Shown one piece after another: positions 18,661 through 28,481 of a DNA stretch of 64,000 bases. How positions within the stretch are numbered: position 1 is the first letter of the stretch; each line of letters starts with the position of its first letter. Position numbers and translations under genes: made by a program. The notes beneath the pieces were generated by a model. The model did no database searches and was not told the DNA's origin. It saw only the letters and a program-made list of their open reading frames with translations. Origin of the DNA: Desulfarculaceae bacterium (GTDB lineage Bacteria > Desulfobacterota > Desulfarculia > Desulfarculales > Desulfarculaceae); NCBI GenBank assembly GCA_020444545.1, contig JAHLKT010000003.1:372001-436000 (forward strand). The letters run 5' to 3'.

Positions 18661-19356
18661 TCAGTGCTCCAGCTGATAGCCGGTTCCCTCGAACAGGTAC
18701 ATGACTCCGTAGCCGTACCACAGGGTGTAGATGACGTAGAACAGGAGGCTGATCACCACGATCAGCCACTTGTCACCGATGCTCTGGGGCTTGATGCCGT
18801 AGTAGTTGTAGCTCATCTCCACCGCCTTGGCCTGCACCGTCTTGGCGAACTTGGCCTGGGCAAAGGCCTTCTGGCGGTTGAGCGACTTCTCCAGAGCCTT
18901 GTAGGCATTCCACCAGGTGTAGAGCATCAGCTTGGGGTCCTTGCCTTCGTAGCGCGCGCTGAGCTTGGCCCCGTCGTTGTGGAACATGGCGTCGCTGTCG
19001 GCCAGGGAGGAGGCGAACACCTTGCCCAGGTCGCCCGACACCTTCAGCTTGGTCCCCTCGGGAACCGCCTTGGCCCCGGCCGCCGCGAACAGCAGCGCGG
19101 TGCGCGCCGCCATGCCTGTGTCACCCAGGTCCAGGGTGGCCTCCAGCTTGGCGCCGTCATACTTGGCCGCCTGCTTGCCCAGGTCGGGGATGTAGTAGGC
19201 CGAGTCCTTGGAAATGGAGTTGTAGAGCTGATCCAGGTAGTCCAGGCCGTTGTGGCCGTGGAACACCGGCATGAAGAAGACGATCAGCACCACCACGAAC
19301 ACCGCCACCATGATCAGACCGGCGGCCAGCTTGCCCTTCTTGTTCTTCTTGCTCAT
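18661..19356 (-). CDS. 231-aa bitopic membrane protein of unknown function
   Basis: I do not recognise this protein. It has a Lys-rich start (MSKKNKKGK), a transmembrane helix (about 10-30), a ~150-residue extracytoplasmic region rich in Lys, Ala and Asp with DLGDTGMAART and GTKLKVSGDLGKVFASSLAD, and a C-terminal hydrophobic helix (WLIVVISLLFYVIYTLWYGYG) followed by a short tail. Its ATG overlaps the stop of the TauE/SafE permease gene by 4 bp (ATGA), so the two are translationally coupled and probably act together. It may be an extracytoplasmic accessory of the transporter. Confidence 0.75.
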   Translation of the reverse strand: MSKKNKKGKLAAGLIMVAVFVVVLIVFFMPVFHGHNGLDYLDQLYNSISKDSAYYIPDLGKQAAKYDGAKLEATLDLGDTGMAARTALLFAAAGAKAVPEGTKLKVSGDLGKVFASSLADSDAMFHNDGAKLSARYEGKDPKLMLYTWWNAYKALEKSLNRQKAFAQAKFAKTVQAKAVEMSYNYYGIKPQSIGDKWLIVVISLLFYVIYTLWYGYGVMYLFEGTGYQLEH

Positions 19357-20681
19357 GACACCACCTCCTCGCCCAGGGCCGGGCCCGCCGGATGGGCCGC
19401 TCGCAGGGTGCGGGTGTTCTTAAGGAAGGTTCCGATGACCCAGACCGCGAAGCCTCCGATCACCGCGAAGAAGGCCCAGATGCCGATCTGGTCCAGGACC
19501 AGGACCACGTTCTTGGGCAGGTAGAACACCTCCATCTCCACCAGCTTGCCGGGCAGGGCGAAGATCCGGTTCATGAAACCGGCCAGGACCGCCATGGCGT
19601 AGAAGCCGCGGATGGTCACGCCGGGCACCACCTTGGTGACCATGGCCCCGATCTGGATGCCCAGCAGGGAGCCGATGAGCATGCCCATGGCCAGAGTGTA
19701 GAAGATGAAGCCGTAGATGGCGTATTGGCTGATGGCCGCGAAGCCGGCGGTGAACACGATCTGGAAGATGTCGGTGCCCACCGTGGTCATGGAGCTGACG
19801 CCCAGGGTGTAGACGAAGATGGGGAAGGTGAGGAACCCGCCGCCCACGCCCATGATGCCCGCCGCCAGGCCCACGATGAAGCCGCTGATGATCAGGAACC
19901 AGGCGCTTATGGCCCGGCCGCCGGGCACCAGGCTCTGGTCGAAGCGCACCATGGGGGGCAGCTTCATGCCTTGGAGCTTCTTGGGCAGGTTGCCCAGCTC
20001 GGCGCCCTCGCTCTTGCCGCCATGGGGCAGCTCGCAGGCCTCGGCGCTCTTGCGGCACTTGAGGAAGTCGCCCAGGGCATAGAAGCCCAGCCCGCCCAGC
20101 ATGATGGCGTACACCGTGGTGATGAAGGCGTCGGATAGCACCGGGTTGATCTCGTAGAGCACCCGATTGATCAGCCCGCCGCAGGAGGCCCCGCCGATGG
20201 CCCCTATGAGGAAGGTGGCCGCCAGGGCCACCGATACGTTGCCCAGCTTGCGGTGAATCACGCTGCCCATGATGGCCTTGGCGAAGATGTGGAACAGGTC
20301 GGTGCCCACGGCCAGGATGCCCTTGATGCCCGCGCTCATCAGGGCCGGGGCGATGATGAAGCCGCCGCCCGCGCCGATGCAGCCGGTGATGAGCCCGGCG
20401 CACAGGCCGATGAGGATGGAGGCGATGAAGATGCCGGTGGAGTAGAAAGCCGGGCTGTAGGCCTTCTTGCCGCCCAGCACGTCGGGCAGGTGGCTGCCCA
20501 CCGCCTGGCTCACCTGGTCGGCGAAGGCTATGCCCCCCAGGATTACCGGGATGAGCATCAGCCCGATGATAACGAGTCTTTTCTTGTCACCCATGATGGT
20601 GCGGGCGTTGTTTATCTCCCAGCGCGCGTGCGCCTGGGCCCCGGCCACCATGAATTGTCCCAACCCTTGTAAGAATCTCAT
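19353..20681 (-). CDS. TauE/SafE-family (TSUP) anion permease
   Basis: A 442-aa inner-membrane permease with two repeats of the TSUP fold. The first carries LITGCIGAGGGFIIAPALMSAGIKGILAVGTDLFHIFAKAIMG-type sequence near residues 90-140, the second LAAGIMGVGGGFLTFPIFVY near 275, each with the Gly-rich loop and G-T-D motif. Family members export or import sulfite, sulfonates, sulfoacetate or related organic anions. An N-terminal extension of about 75 residues carries an extra hydrophobic helix. It sits between two receiver genes and the 231-aa membrane protein, with the sensor kinase further upstream. Transport may thus be regulated by, or feed, this signalling cluster. The specific substrate is not known. 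Confidence 0.92.
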   Translation of the reverse strand: MRFLQGLGQFMVAGAQAHARWEINNARTIMGDKKRLVIIGLMLIPVILGGIAFADQVSQAVGSHLPDVLGGKKAYSPAFYSTGIFIASILIGLCAGLITGCIGAGGGFIIAPALMSAGIKGILAVGTDLFHIFAKAIMGSVIHRKLGNVSVALAATFLIGAIGGASCGGLINRVLYEINPVLSDAFITTVYAIMLGGLGFYALGDFLKCRKSAEACELPHGGKSEGAELGNLPKKLQGMKLPPMVRFDQSLVPGGRAISAWFLIISGFIVGLAAGIMGVGGGFLTFPIFVYTLGVSSMTTVGTDIFQIVFTAGFAAISQYAIYGFIFYTLAMGMLIGSLLGIQIGAMVTKVVPGVTIRGFYAMAVLAGFMNRIFALPGKLVEMEVFYLPKNVVLVLDQIGIWAFFAVIGGFAVWVIGTFLKNTRTLRAAHPAGPALGEEVVS

Positions 20682-20746
20682 CTCTAGTGTCCCTTCCGCT
20701 TTTTATCGCCAGGGTTGTGGCTTGGTTTGCGGCCCCTCCCCGGGGC

Positions 20747-21127
20747 CTAGCTTCCTTGCGAGGCGTGGATGCGCTCCAACAGGTCACTCAATTCGCAAGG
20801 CTTGGTCAGGTAGTCGAAGGCTCCCAGGGCCATGCCCTCGCGCGCCGCCTGCTCGCTGCCGTGGCCGGTGAGGATGATGACCGTCAGGCCGGGGTCCATC
20901 ATCTTCAGGACCTTGAGGACCTCGATGCCGTCCATGTCCTCCATCTTCAGGTCCACCACCGCCACGTCGAAGCTCTGGGCGCGGGCCACGCGGACCGCTT
21001 CGGCTCCGCTGCTCACCGGCGTCACCTCCAGGCCCCGCCGGGTCATGCGCTTTTGCAGCACCTCCAGGTAGCCCAGCTCGTCGTCCACCAAGAGAATCCG
21101 GAGCCCCTCGCCTCCTCGACCGCCCAT
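20747..21127 (-). CDS. Stand-alone response-regulator receiver
   Basis: A 126-aa CheY-like domain only. Intact acidic pocket (ILLVDDE), phospho-acceptor Asp (VAVVDLKMEDMDG), Thr (ILTGHGS) and Lys (LTKPCEL). There is no output domain, so it must act by protein contact or phosphotransfer. It follows a second receiver by 9 bp and precedes the TSUP permease by 65 bp in the kinase-receiver-receiver-permease operon. Confidence 0.92.
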   Translation of the reverse strand: MGGRGGEGLRILLVDDELGYLEVLQKRMTRRGLEVTPVSSGAEAVRVARAQSFDVAVVDLKMEDMDGIEVLKVLKMMDPGLTVIILTGHGSEQAAREGMALGAFDYLTKPCELSDLLERIHASQGS

Positions 21128-21136
21128 GAGCGCCTC

Positions 21137-21583
21137 CTAGGTCTCCCGCCGGAGCGCGTGCATGCGCACCCGCGCGTCCAGAATCTTGGCCTCGTGGGCC
21201 CGCTTCTTGGCCACCGCCTCGTTGACCTTGGCCAAGAGGAGGTCCATCTCGCAGGGCTTCATGAGGTAGTCGTAGGCCCCGCTTTTCATGCCTTCGATGG
21301 CGCTTTCCACCGTGGCGTGGCCGGTGAGCATGATCACCTCCACATTGGGGTGGGCGCCCTTGATGGCGGCCAGGGTCTCCAGGCCGTCCATGCCGGGCAT
21401 CTTCACGTCCAGGATGACCACGTCGGTGCGGCTGGGCCCGCCGCTGTCCAGCTTGGCCAAGGCTTCCTTGCCGCTGAAAGCGGTGTCGACGGTCAACTCC
21501 CGCTTGGCAAGGCGCTTGGCCATGGTCTCCACGAAGGGGACTTCATCGTCCACCAGGAGAACCGAGGGGTTGATATGAATCAT
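21137..21583 (-). CDS. Stand-alone response-regulator receiver
   Basis: A 148-aa protein made of one receiver and a basic C-terminal tail of about 25 residues (KKRAHEAKILDARVRMHALRR). VLLVDDE, VVILDVKMPGMDG, MLTGHAT and LMKPCEM hold all phosphorylation residues. It lies 37 bp after sensor kinase 1 and 9 bp before a second receiver. It is the most likely direct partner of kinase 1 by position. Confidence 0.92.
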   Translation of the reverse strand: MIHINPSVLLVDDEVPFVETMAKRLAKRELTVDTAFSGKEALAKLDSGGPSRTDVVILDVKMPGMDGLETLAAIKGAHPNVEVIMLTGHATVESAIEGMKSGAYDYLMKPCEMDLLLAKVNEAVAKKRAHEAKILDARVRMHALRRET

Positions 21584-21620
21584 GGTTTGGTTCCTCCGCT
21601 TTAAATCACGCCCTTGGGGG

Positions 21621-23345
21621 TTAGCTCTGCGCGGCCGGTTCAGGGGCCGGGGCCGCGCCGGATTGGGATATGGCCGGCAGCAGGACCACGAAGGTGGAGC
21701 CCTTGCCCTTGGCGCTGGTCACCTTGATCTCGCCGCCGAGCTTGTTGATGATGCCGTAGCAGATGGACAGGCCCAGGCCGGTCCCCTGCCCCACCGGCTT
21801 GGTGGTGTAGAAGGGGTCGAAGATGCGGGCCAGGTTGGCCGGGGCGATGCCCATGCCGGTGTCGGTGACGGTCAGCTTGACCCAGCCGTTTTCCGGGCTG
21901 CTCTTCACAGTGACCACCCCGCCCTCGCTGTCGATGGCGTCCACCGCGTTGTTCACCAGGTTCAGAAGCACCTGTTGCAGCTCGCTGGGGCTGGCCGCCA
22001 CCCGGGGCAGGCCCTTGGTGAGCTCGGTTTCCAGGCGCACCCCGGCGTAGCGCGACTTCTGGCTCACCAGGGCGATCACCTCCTCCGCCAGGCCGTTGAG
22101 GCTCACTTCCTTCACGGTGGGGTCGGTCTTGCGCGCGAAGCTGAGGAGCTTGTGGGTGATCTGCTTGCAGCGGTTGCCCTGCTCCTGGATCTGCTGCACC
22201 GCCCGCTGGATCTCGGCAAGGGTCTCCTCGCTAAGCGGCCCTTCCTCGCTCATGAGGTCCTCGATCCAGCCGGCCTCCTCCACCATGATGGCCACCGGGT
22301 TGTTGATCTCGTGGGCGATGCCCGCGGCCAGCTCTCCGATGGAGGCCAGCCGACCCGCTTCAATCATCTTTTCGTTCATGGCTTCCTTCTGGGTGTCGGC
22401 CTCGGCGATGCGGTTTACCAGCCGCCGGGCCAGAAGTAGGGAGACCAGGATAATGACGATGCCGCCCAGCACGAAGATGGCGATGGCCATGCGCTGGGCC
22501 CCGAGCAGCAGGCTGAAGGCGTCGGCCTTCTCCTGCTGGGCGCAGATGACCCAGGAGCCGTTCTTCAGCGGCGCGGCGGCGTAGATCATCTCGCGGCCCA
22601 CGGGATCGGGGCGCTGCACGATGGTCACCTTGCCGCCGTCCAGGGGCTGCCGCAGCAGCTCGCGCCAGGCCCCGCCGGAGAGCGCCACTTCCTGGCGTGG
22701 CTTGGTCTGGAAGGAGCCCGAGCGGTCCAGGATGAAGGCGAAGCCGGTCTCGCCGATGCGCAACTTTTCCACCAAGGCGTTGAAGGCCTCGAAATCGATG
22801 GTGGCCTTGAGCAGCCAGTCCAGGCCCATGAGCCGCTTCTTGGCAGCCACGATGAAATGCGGGCTGCCGCGCAGGCCGGCAAAGACGTTGGAGATGAAGT
22901 GTTCGCCCGCCTGGGCCTGCTTGAACCACTGGGCCGTGGCGTAGTCGGCCCCGGTGAGGTTGAAGGGCCCGGCGTAGGCCACCTGGCGGCCCTGGGGGTT
23001 CACCAGCCCCAGGTCCACGAACACGCCGCCGTATTCCTCGCGCAGCAGGCTGAGCTTGGCGCGCAGGAAGGCGGGGTCGTTGAGGGTGACCACGGGATAG
23101 GAGCGGGCCAGCACCCGGATGTCGGCCAGGCGGTCGGTGAGAAAGGCATCGATGGTGCGGCGGTGCTTGTTGATCAGCACCTCCAGATGCTCCTCCACCT
23201 TGCTCTGGTAGGCCCGGTCGAACTCGTAGAGGATGACCGCCCCGGAGAAGATCAGGGGCACCAGCGAGACCACCATCACGAACAGCACCAGCAGGCGGGT
23301 CAGGGTGCGGTAATAGGCGGCGGGCCGGCCGTGGCTTTGGGACAT
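21621..23345 (-). CDS. Membrane sensor histidine kinase 1 (dCache-type sensor)
   Basis: A 574-aa sensor kinase. TM1 (about 16-40), an extracytoplasmic double-Cache-like domain (about 45-280, with FVDLGLVNPQGRQVAYAGP and ISNVFAGLRGSPHFIVA), TM2 (about 285-308), then a HisKA domain with the H-box GIAHEINNP near residue 346 and a HATPase domain ([27 protein letters not shown]). The sensor domain is clearly paralogous to that of kinase 2 (30140-28482). dCache domains bind small ligands such as carboxylates or amino acids. A -24/-12 promoter lies about 40 bp before the ATG, so expression should need sigma-54 and an activator. It heads the operon running to the TSUP permease and perhaps beyond. Confidence 0.94.
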   Translation of the reverse strand: MSQSHGRPAAYYRTLTRLLVLFVMVVSLVPLIFSGAVILYEFDRAYQSKVEEHLEVLINKHRRTIDAFLTDRLADIRVLARSYPVVTLNDPAFLRAKLSLLREEYGGVFVDLGLVNPQGRQVAYAGPFNLTGADYATAQWFKQAQAGEHFISNVFAGLRGSPHFIVAAKKRLMGLDWLLKATIDFEAFNALVEKLRIGETGFAFILDRSGSFQTKPRQEVALSGGAWRELLRQPLDGGKVTIVQRPDPVGREMIYAAAPLKNGSWVICAQQEKADAFSLLLGAQRMAIAIFVLGGIVIILVSLLLARRLVNRIAEADTQKEAMNEKMIEAGRLASIGELAAGIAHEINNPVAIMVEEAGWIEDLMSEEGPLSEETLAEIQRAVQQIQEQGNRCKQITHKLLSFARKTDPTVKEVSLNGLAEEVIALVSQKSRYAGVRLETELTKGLPRVAASPSELQQVLLNLVNNAVDAIDSEGGVVTVKSSPENGWVKLTVTDTGMGIAPANLARIFDPFYTTKPVGQGTGLGLSICYGIINKLGGEIKVTSAKGKGSTFVVLLPAISQSGAAPAPEPAAQS

Positions 23346-23381
23346 CGCGTTTCTCCCCTGAGATAGTCGGTTTGAGTAATG

Positions 23382-23396
23382 GCAAGGGCTGTGCCA
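23382..23396 (-). promoter_or_regulatory. Sigma-54 (-24/-12) promoter of sensor kinase 1 operon
   Basis: On the minus strand TGGCAC (23396-23391), five bases, TTGC (23385-23382): an exact match to the core TGGCAC-N5-TTGC. Predicted transcript start is near 23371, leaving about 25 nt of leader with a GGGGAGA ribosome site before the ATG at 23345. The gene next upstream encodes a sigma-54 activator. Confidence 0.85.
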
Positions 23397-23500
23397 AAAG
23401 GCACCATCTCCGGCTCCGCAAGACGGGGAGGCAATTTAGACGATGATTACGGGGTCTTGGCGGAATGCCCCATGTTCAGGGGATGAAAGGAAAGCGGACG

Positions 23501-23565
23501 CTGTCGGGCTTGTTCCCATGCGGCTGTCGGATTCCTTTACAGAGTGCAAAGTTTTCCGACAGCCG
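23501..23565. promoter_or_regulatory. Candidate upstream activator site: CTGTCGG repeats with an 11-bp dyad
   Basis: CTGTCGG occurs at 23501-23507 and 23524-23530, and inverted at 23556-23562. The last two form an 11-bp perfect inverted repeat (23521-23531 and 23555-23565) with a 23-nt loop. It lies about 105-180 bp upstream of the -24/-12 promoter, the usual distance for an NtrC-family enhancer, and just after the activator gene. It could instead be a hairpin at the 3' end of that gene, but no T-run follows. Confidence 0.55.
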
Positions 23566-23582
23566 CGCGGGCAAAAAAGCGG

Positions 23583-24990
<1,408 letters not shown>

Positions 24991-24998
<8 letters not shown>

Positions 24999-27621
24999 CG
25001 CGCTCTCCCGCCAGGGGGTCCTGCACGCTGTGCGCCGGGGCCGGCGGGCCCAGCTTGCCCAGGTCGGCCGCTATCTTGGCGCGGTAGAACTCCACCCGCT
25101 CGGGCCGGGCCATGATCATGTCCAGCTGGCGGGTGTGCATGGTCAGATAGCCCAGGGACTTGACCAGGCTTAAGGTTTCATCGGCATCCCGGCCCTCGGC
25201 CCGGGCCAGCAGGGCCTCGCCCTTGATCACCGCCTCCATGCCCAGCCCGGCCAGGATTTCCTCCAAGAAGGCCAGGCGGGTGCGCCGGCGGGGTGCGTCC
25301 GCGGCTCCGCCCCTAAAGCAGAAGCTCACGAAGTTGCCCCCGGCCTGCCCCCCGGCCTCGGCCTCCAAGGAGGAAAAGTGAAAACCCAGCTGGGACTGCA
25401 TGTTCATGAAGGTGTCGGTGATCAGGAAGTAATTGCGCTCGGCCAGGCGGCCCTTGGCCCCGCCGCCCAGGCTGGGGCTGGCCGTGGCGGTGAACATCAC
25501 CGAGGCCATGCCCGCCGCGTCCAGAGCCGGCGGCCCGTCCCAGGGCACCTCGGTGAGCCCCTCCCACAGGGCCAGGAAGGGCGCGCACCAGATCTCTTCC
25601 AGGCGCACGTACTTGCCCTGGCTTTCGCCGCTGAGGCCGCCGCCCAGGTCCAGCACCCACCATTGCATGGGCACCTGGTAGTGCAGCTGGCGGGCGGCGT
25701 GCAGGGGGAAGTGCTCCTTGGCCGCCGCGCTGAACATCTCCTCCACCGCCTTCTGGTGGCAGAAACGGGTGAGGTCGTGCAGGGTGTGGCAGGCTTCGGG
25801 GATGAAGCCCGCGCCCTCGGGATCAACCAGGTTGAGCGGGGCGCACAGGGCCAACGCCTTGTTCAGCACCCGGCGGGTTGGGGTGTCTGGTTGGCCCTCG
25901 GCCAGGGGCTCGCGGCCGGGCAGGGCCAGGCGGCCCGCGTAGACCGCGCGTCCGCTGGCGTCCACCGTGACCTCCGCGTCCGGGGCCAGCTCGCGGGCCG
26001 ATGGCCCCAGGCCCAGGAGGGCGGGCACCGCGAACTCGCGGGCCACGCTGGCCAGGTGACCGGCCACCCCGCCGCGCACCGAGACCAGCGCCGCCGCACG
26101 GCTGAGCAAGGGAGCCCAGCGGGGCAATGGCTGCTCCACGGCCAGCACCTCGCCCTGGCTGAAGGCCACCGCGTCGCCGCCGGTGAGCACCCAGCGCAGC
26201 GGTCCGCCTCCCGCGCCCGGGCTGGCGCAGACTCCGCCGGTAAGCAGGCGCTTTTCCTCGGCCCCCACGGGCAGCTCGGCCTCGGTCCCTGCCGTGGGGC
26301 GGGGCAAGGGGCGGCATTGCAGGATGACCAGCCGCCCCGCCGGGTCCAGGGCCCATTCCACGTCCTGGGGCCCGCCGTAGTGCTGGTGCAGCTTGCGGGC
26401 CAGGGCCGCCAGCTCCAGGATCTTGTCGTCGCTCAACGAAGGCGCGGCCGCCTCAGCCTCGTCCAGGCCCTCGGGCAGCACGCCTTCCTCGGGCTGGCAC
26501 ACATAGCGGCGCGGCTTGATGGCCACCCAGCTGGCGGCCAGGCGCGGCGGGGAGCCGGGCTCCACCGCAAAGGAGTCGCAATCCCAGGAGCCGTCCACCA
26601 CCGCCTTGGGCAGGCCCCAGCAGGAGTTGATCAGCACCCGTTGGTGCTCCGGGTCCAGGGGATCGGCGCTGTAGGCCACCCCCCCGGCCACGGCCGGGAT
26701 CATGGCCAGGCAACCCACGGCCATGGCCGCGTCCTCGTCGATGAGGCCCATGCGGCGGCGATAGGCCACCGCCGCCGGGCCGTAGAGGCTGGCCGCCACC
26801 GAGAGATAGGCCTCCTGCCAGTGGGCCGGGTCCACGTTGAGCTCGCTGGCAAACTGCCCGGCAAAAGAGGCGCCGGGCGCGTCCTCGCCCTGGGCGCTGG
26901 AGCGCAGGGCCAGCCTGAGCGGCGCGGGGGCCTCGGCCCGGAGCGCCTCCAGGCCGCGCTCCACCGCCTCGCTAAGTTCGCACGGTATCTCGGCGGTGGT
27001 GAACAGGCCCTGGATGCGCGAGCACACCGCCAAGAGCCTGTCGGTCTGCTCCAGGTCCGCGCTTTGCAGCAGGCGGGCGATTTCCTCGGGCAGGCGGTTG
27101 TGCTCGGCCAGGCGGCGAAAGGCCACGGTGGTGATGACCATGCCCGGCGGCACCGGCAGGCCCAGGCCCCCGGCCAGGGAAGACAGGGCGGCCATCTTGG
27201 GTCCGGCCAGGGACTCGTCCGCCGCGCTCTCTTGGCCCAGGGGCACCACCAGCGGCCCCTCGCCTGGCGCTGCCTCGGGGCCCAGGGCCTGATCCACTTG
27301 GCCGCGCACCTTGGCAAAGGCCTCGGCCAGGCCGGGGTAGCGGTCCGGAGCCAGGGCGTTCAGGCCCTGGATCATGCGGTACACGCTGACCACGGTGGCC
27401 GTGGCCCGCCCGCGCACAAAGGCCATGCTGGGGCTGTGGGGCCCGGCCTGAGCCTGCTCCATCTCGGCGATGGCCTCCAGGGCGCGCTGGTTGGCGGCCA
27501 GCAGATCGCGGAAGCAGCTATAGCGGGCGGAAAACTCCGCCCGCAGCCGCCGGGCCGTGTCCTGGTCCGGCGGCGGGGAGCCCTGGGCGAACCAGCGCCG
27601 AAAATGCTCCACCAGGTTCAT
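24991..27621 (-). CDS. PEP-synthase-like ATP-dikinase with unrecognised C-terminal domain, paralogue 2
   Basis: An 876-aa paralogue of 15526-18135, with the same order: helical N-domain (1-115), PPDK_N ATP-grasp (~125-455: AGPKMAAL, LRSSAQGED, GGVAYSADPLDP, PQDVEWALDPAGRLVILQCRPL), swivel domain with His522 (GGVAGHLASVARE) and the ~300-residue C-terminal domain sharing YQVPMQWWVLDL, NYFLITDTFMNMQSQLGFHFSSLEAE, GGAADAPRRR and LTMHTRQLDMIMARP. ATP-binding and phosphohistidine residues are intact, and the PEP-binding barrel is absent. It follows a receiver by 9 bp and its stop overlaps the start of the sigma-54 activator. It may hand a phosphoryl group to, or be controlled by, the neighbouring receivers; that is inference. 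Confidence 0.82.
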
Positions 27622-27630
27622 GGCACGGCC

Positions 27631-28050
27631 TCAGATGCCCTCGCCCGCGCCATGCTCGGCCGCGTCGATCTCTCCCACCACCCGGCGCCGGTCAAAGGCC
27701 TCCATGACCCGCTCGATGAGCTCGTCCAGCTTCACCGGCTTGATCAGGTAGTCAAAGGCCTCCAGGGCCAGGCCCTCCACCCCGGACTCCACCGAGGCGT
27801 GGCCGGTCAAGAGGATCACCTCCACCCTGGGGTGGCGTTTCTTGATCTCGCGCAGGGTGTCGATGCCGTTCATGCCCGGCATCTTCACGTCCAAGACCAC
27901 CACGTCGGCGGGCTCGCGGGCCAAGTGCTCCAGGGCGGCCTCCCCGCTGGTCACTCCGCTGGCGTCCACCATGCGGCGCTTTAGGCGGCGCACCAGGGAC
28001 TCCAGGAAGTCCACCTCATCGTCCACGATAAGAACCTTGAATGCAGTCAT
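27631..28050 (-). CDS. Stand-alone response-regulator receiver
   Basis: A 139-aa single receiver domain with intact VLIVDDE, VVVLDVKMPGMNG, LLTGHAS and LIKPVKL motifs and a short acidic tail. One base separates it from the receiver before it, and 9 bp from PEP-synthase-like paralogue 2 after it. No DNA-binding or enzymatic output is present. Confidence 0.92.
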   Translation of the reverse strand: MTAFKVLIVDDEVDFLESLVRRLKRRMVDASGVTSGEAALEHLAREPADVVVLDVKMPGMNGIDTLREIKKRHPRVEVILLTGHASVESGVEGLALEAFDYLIKPVKLDELIERVMEAFDRRRVVGEIDAAEHGAGEGI

Positions 28051-28051
28051 C

Positions 28052-28471
28052 TCACTCTCCTTGGACCGGGGCGCTGCCCGGCTCCCCGTCCTCCCCGCCC
28101 CGGCGGCAGGCCTCCTCGATGCAGCGGATCAGCTCCTCGATGGGGGTCGGCTTGATCAAGAATTCAAAGGCCCCCAGTGCCAGGCCTTCCATGGCCGCGC
28201 TCACCGAGGCTCGGCCGGTCAAGAGGATCACCTCCACCCCGGGGTGCAGGCGCTTGAGGTGCCCCAGGGTGGCGATGCCGTCCAATAGCGGCATATCCAC
28301 GTCCAAGACCACCACTTCCGGGCTCCAGTCCTCCACGATGCGCAGGGCCTCCCAGCCGCCATAGGCCGGACGGGCCCACAGGCCGCGCAGCTCCAGGCGC
28401 TCGGCCAGGGCGGCGGCGAACTCGCGGTCGTCGTCCACGGTGAGGACCTTGATGGTTCTATGCATGATCAT
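28052..28471 (-). CDS. Stand-alone response-regulator receiver
   Basis: A 139-aa receiver with [27 protein letters not shown] and LIKPTPI motifs, all phosphorylation residues kept. It lies 10 bp after sensor kinase 2 and 1 bp before another receiver, repeating the kinase-receiver-receiver order of the other module. Confidence 0.92.
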   Translation of the reverse strand: MIMHRTIKVLTVDDDREFAAALAERLELRGLWARPAYGGWEALRIVEDWSPEVVVLDVDMPLLDGIATLGHLKRLHPGVEVILLTGRASVSAAMEGLALGAFEFLIKPTPIEELIRCIEEACRRGGEDGEPGSAPVQGE

Positions 28472-28481
28472 GGCTGTCGCC

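Noticed and set aside
25378-27984. Open frame of 868 codons antisense to dikinase 2
   Set aside because: Composition typical of reverse-strand shadow (His, Gly, Val, Gln); no domain, no ribosome site.
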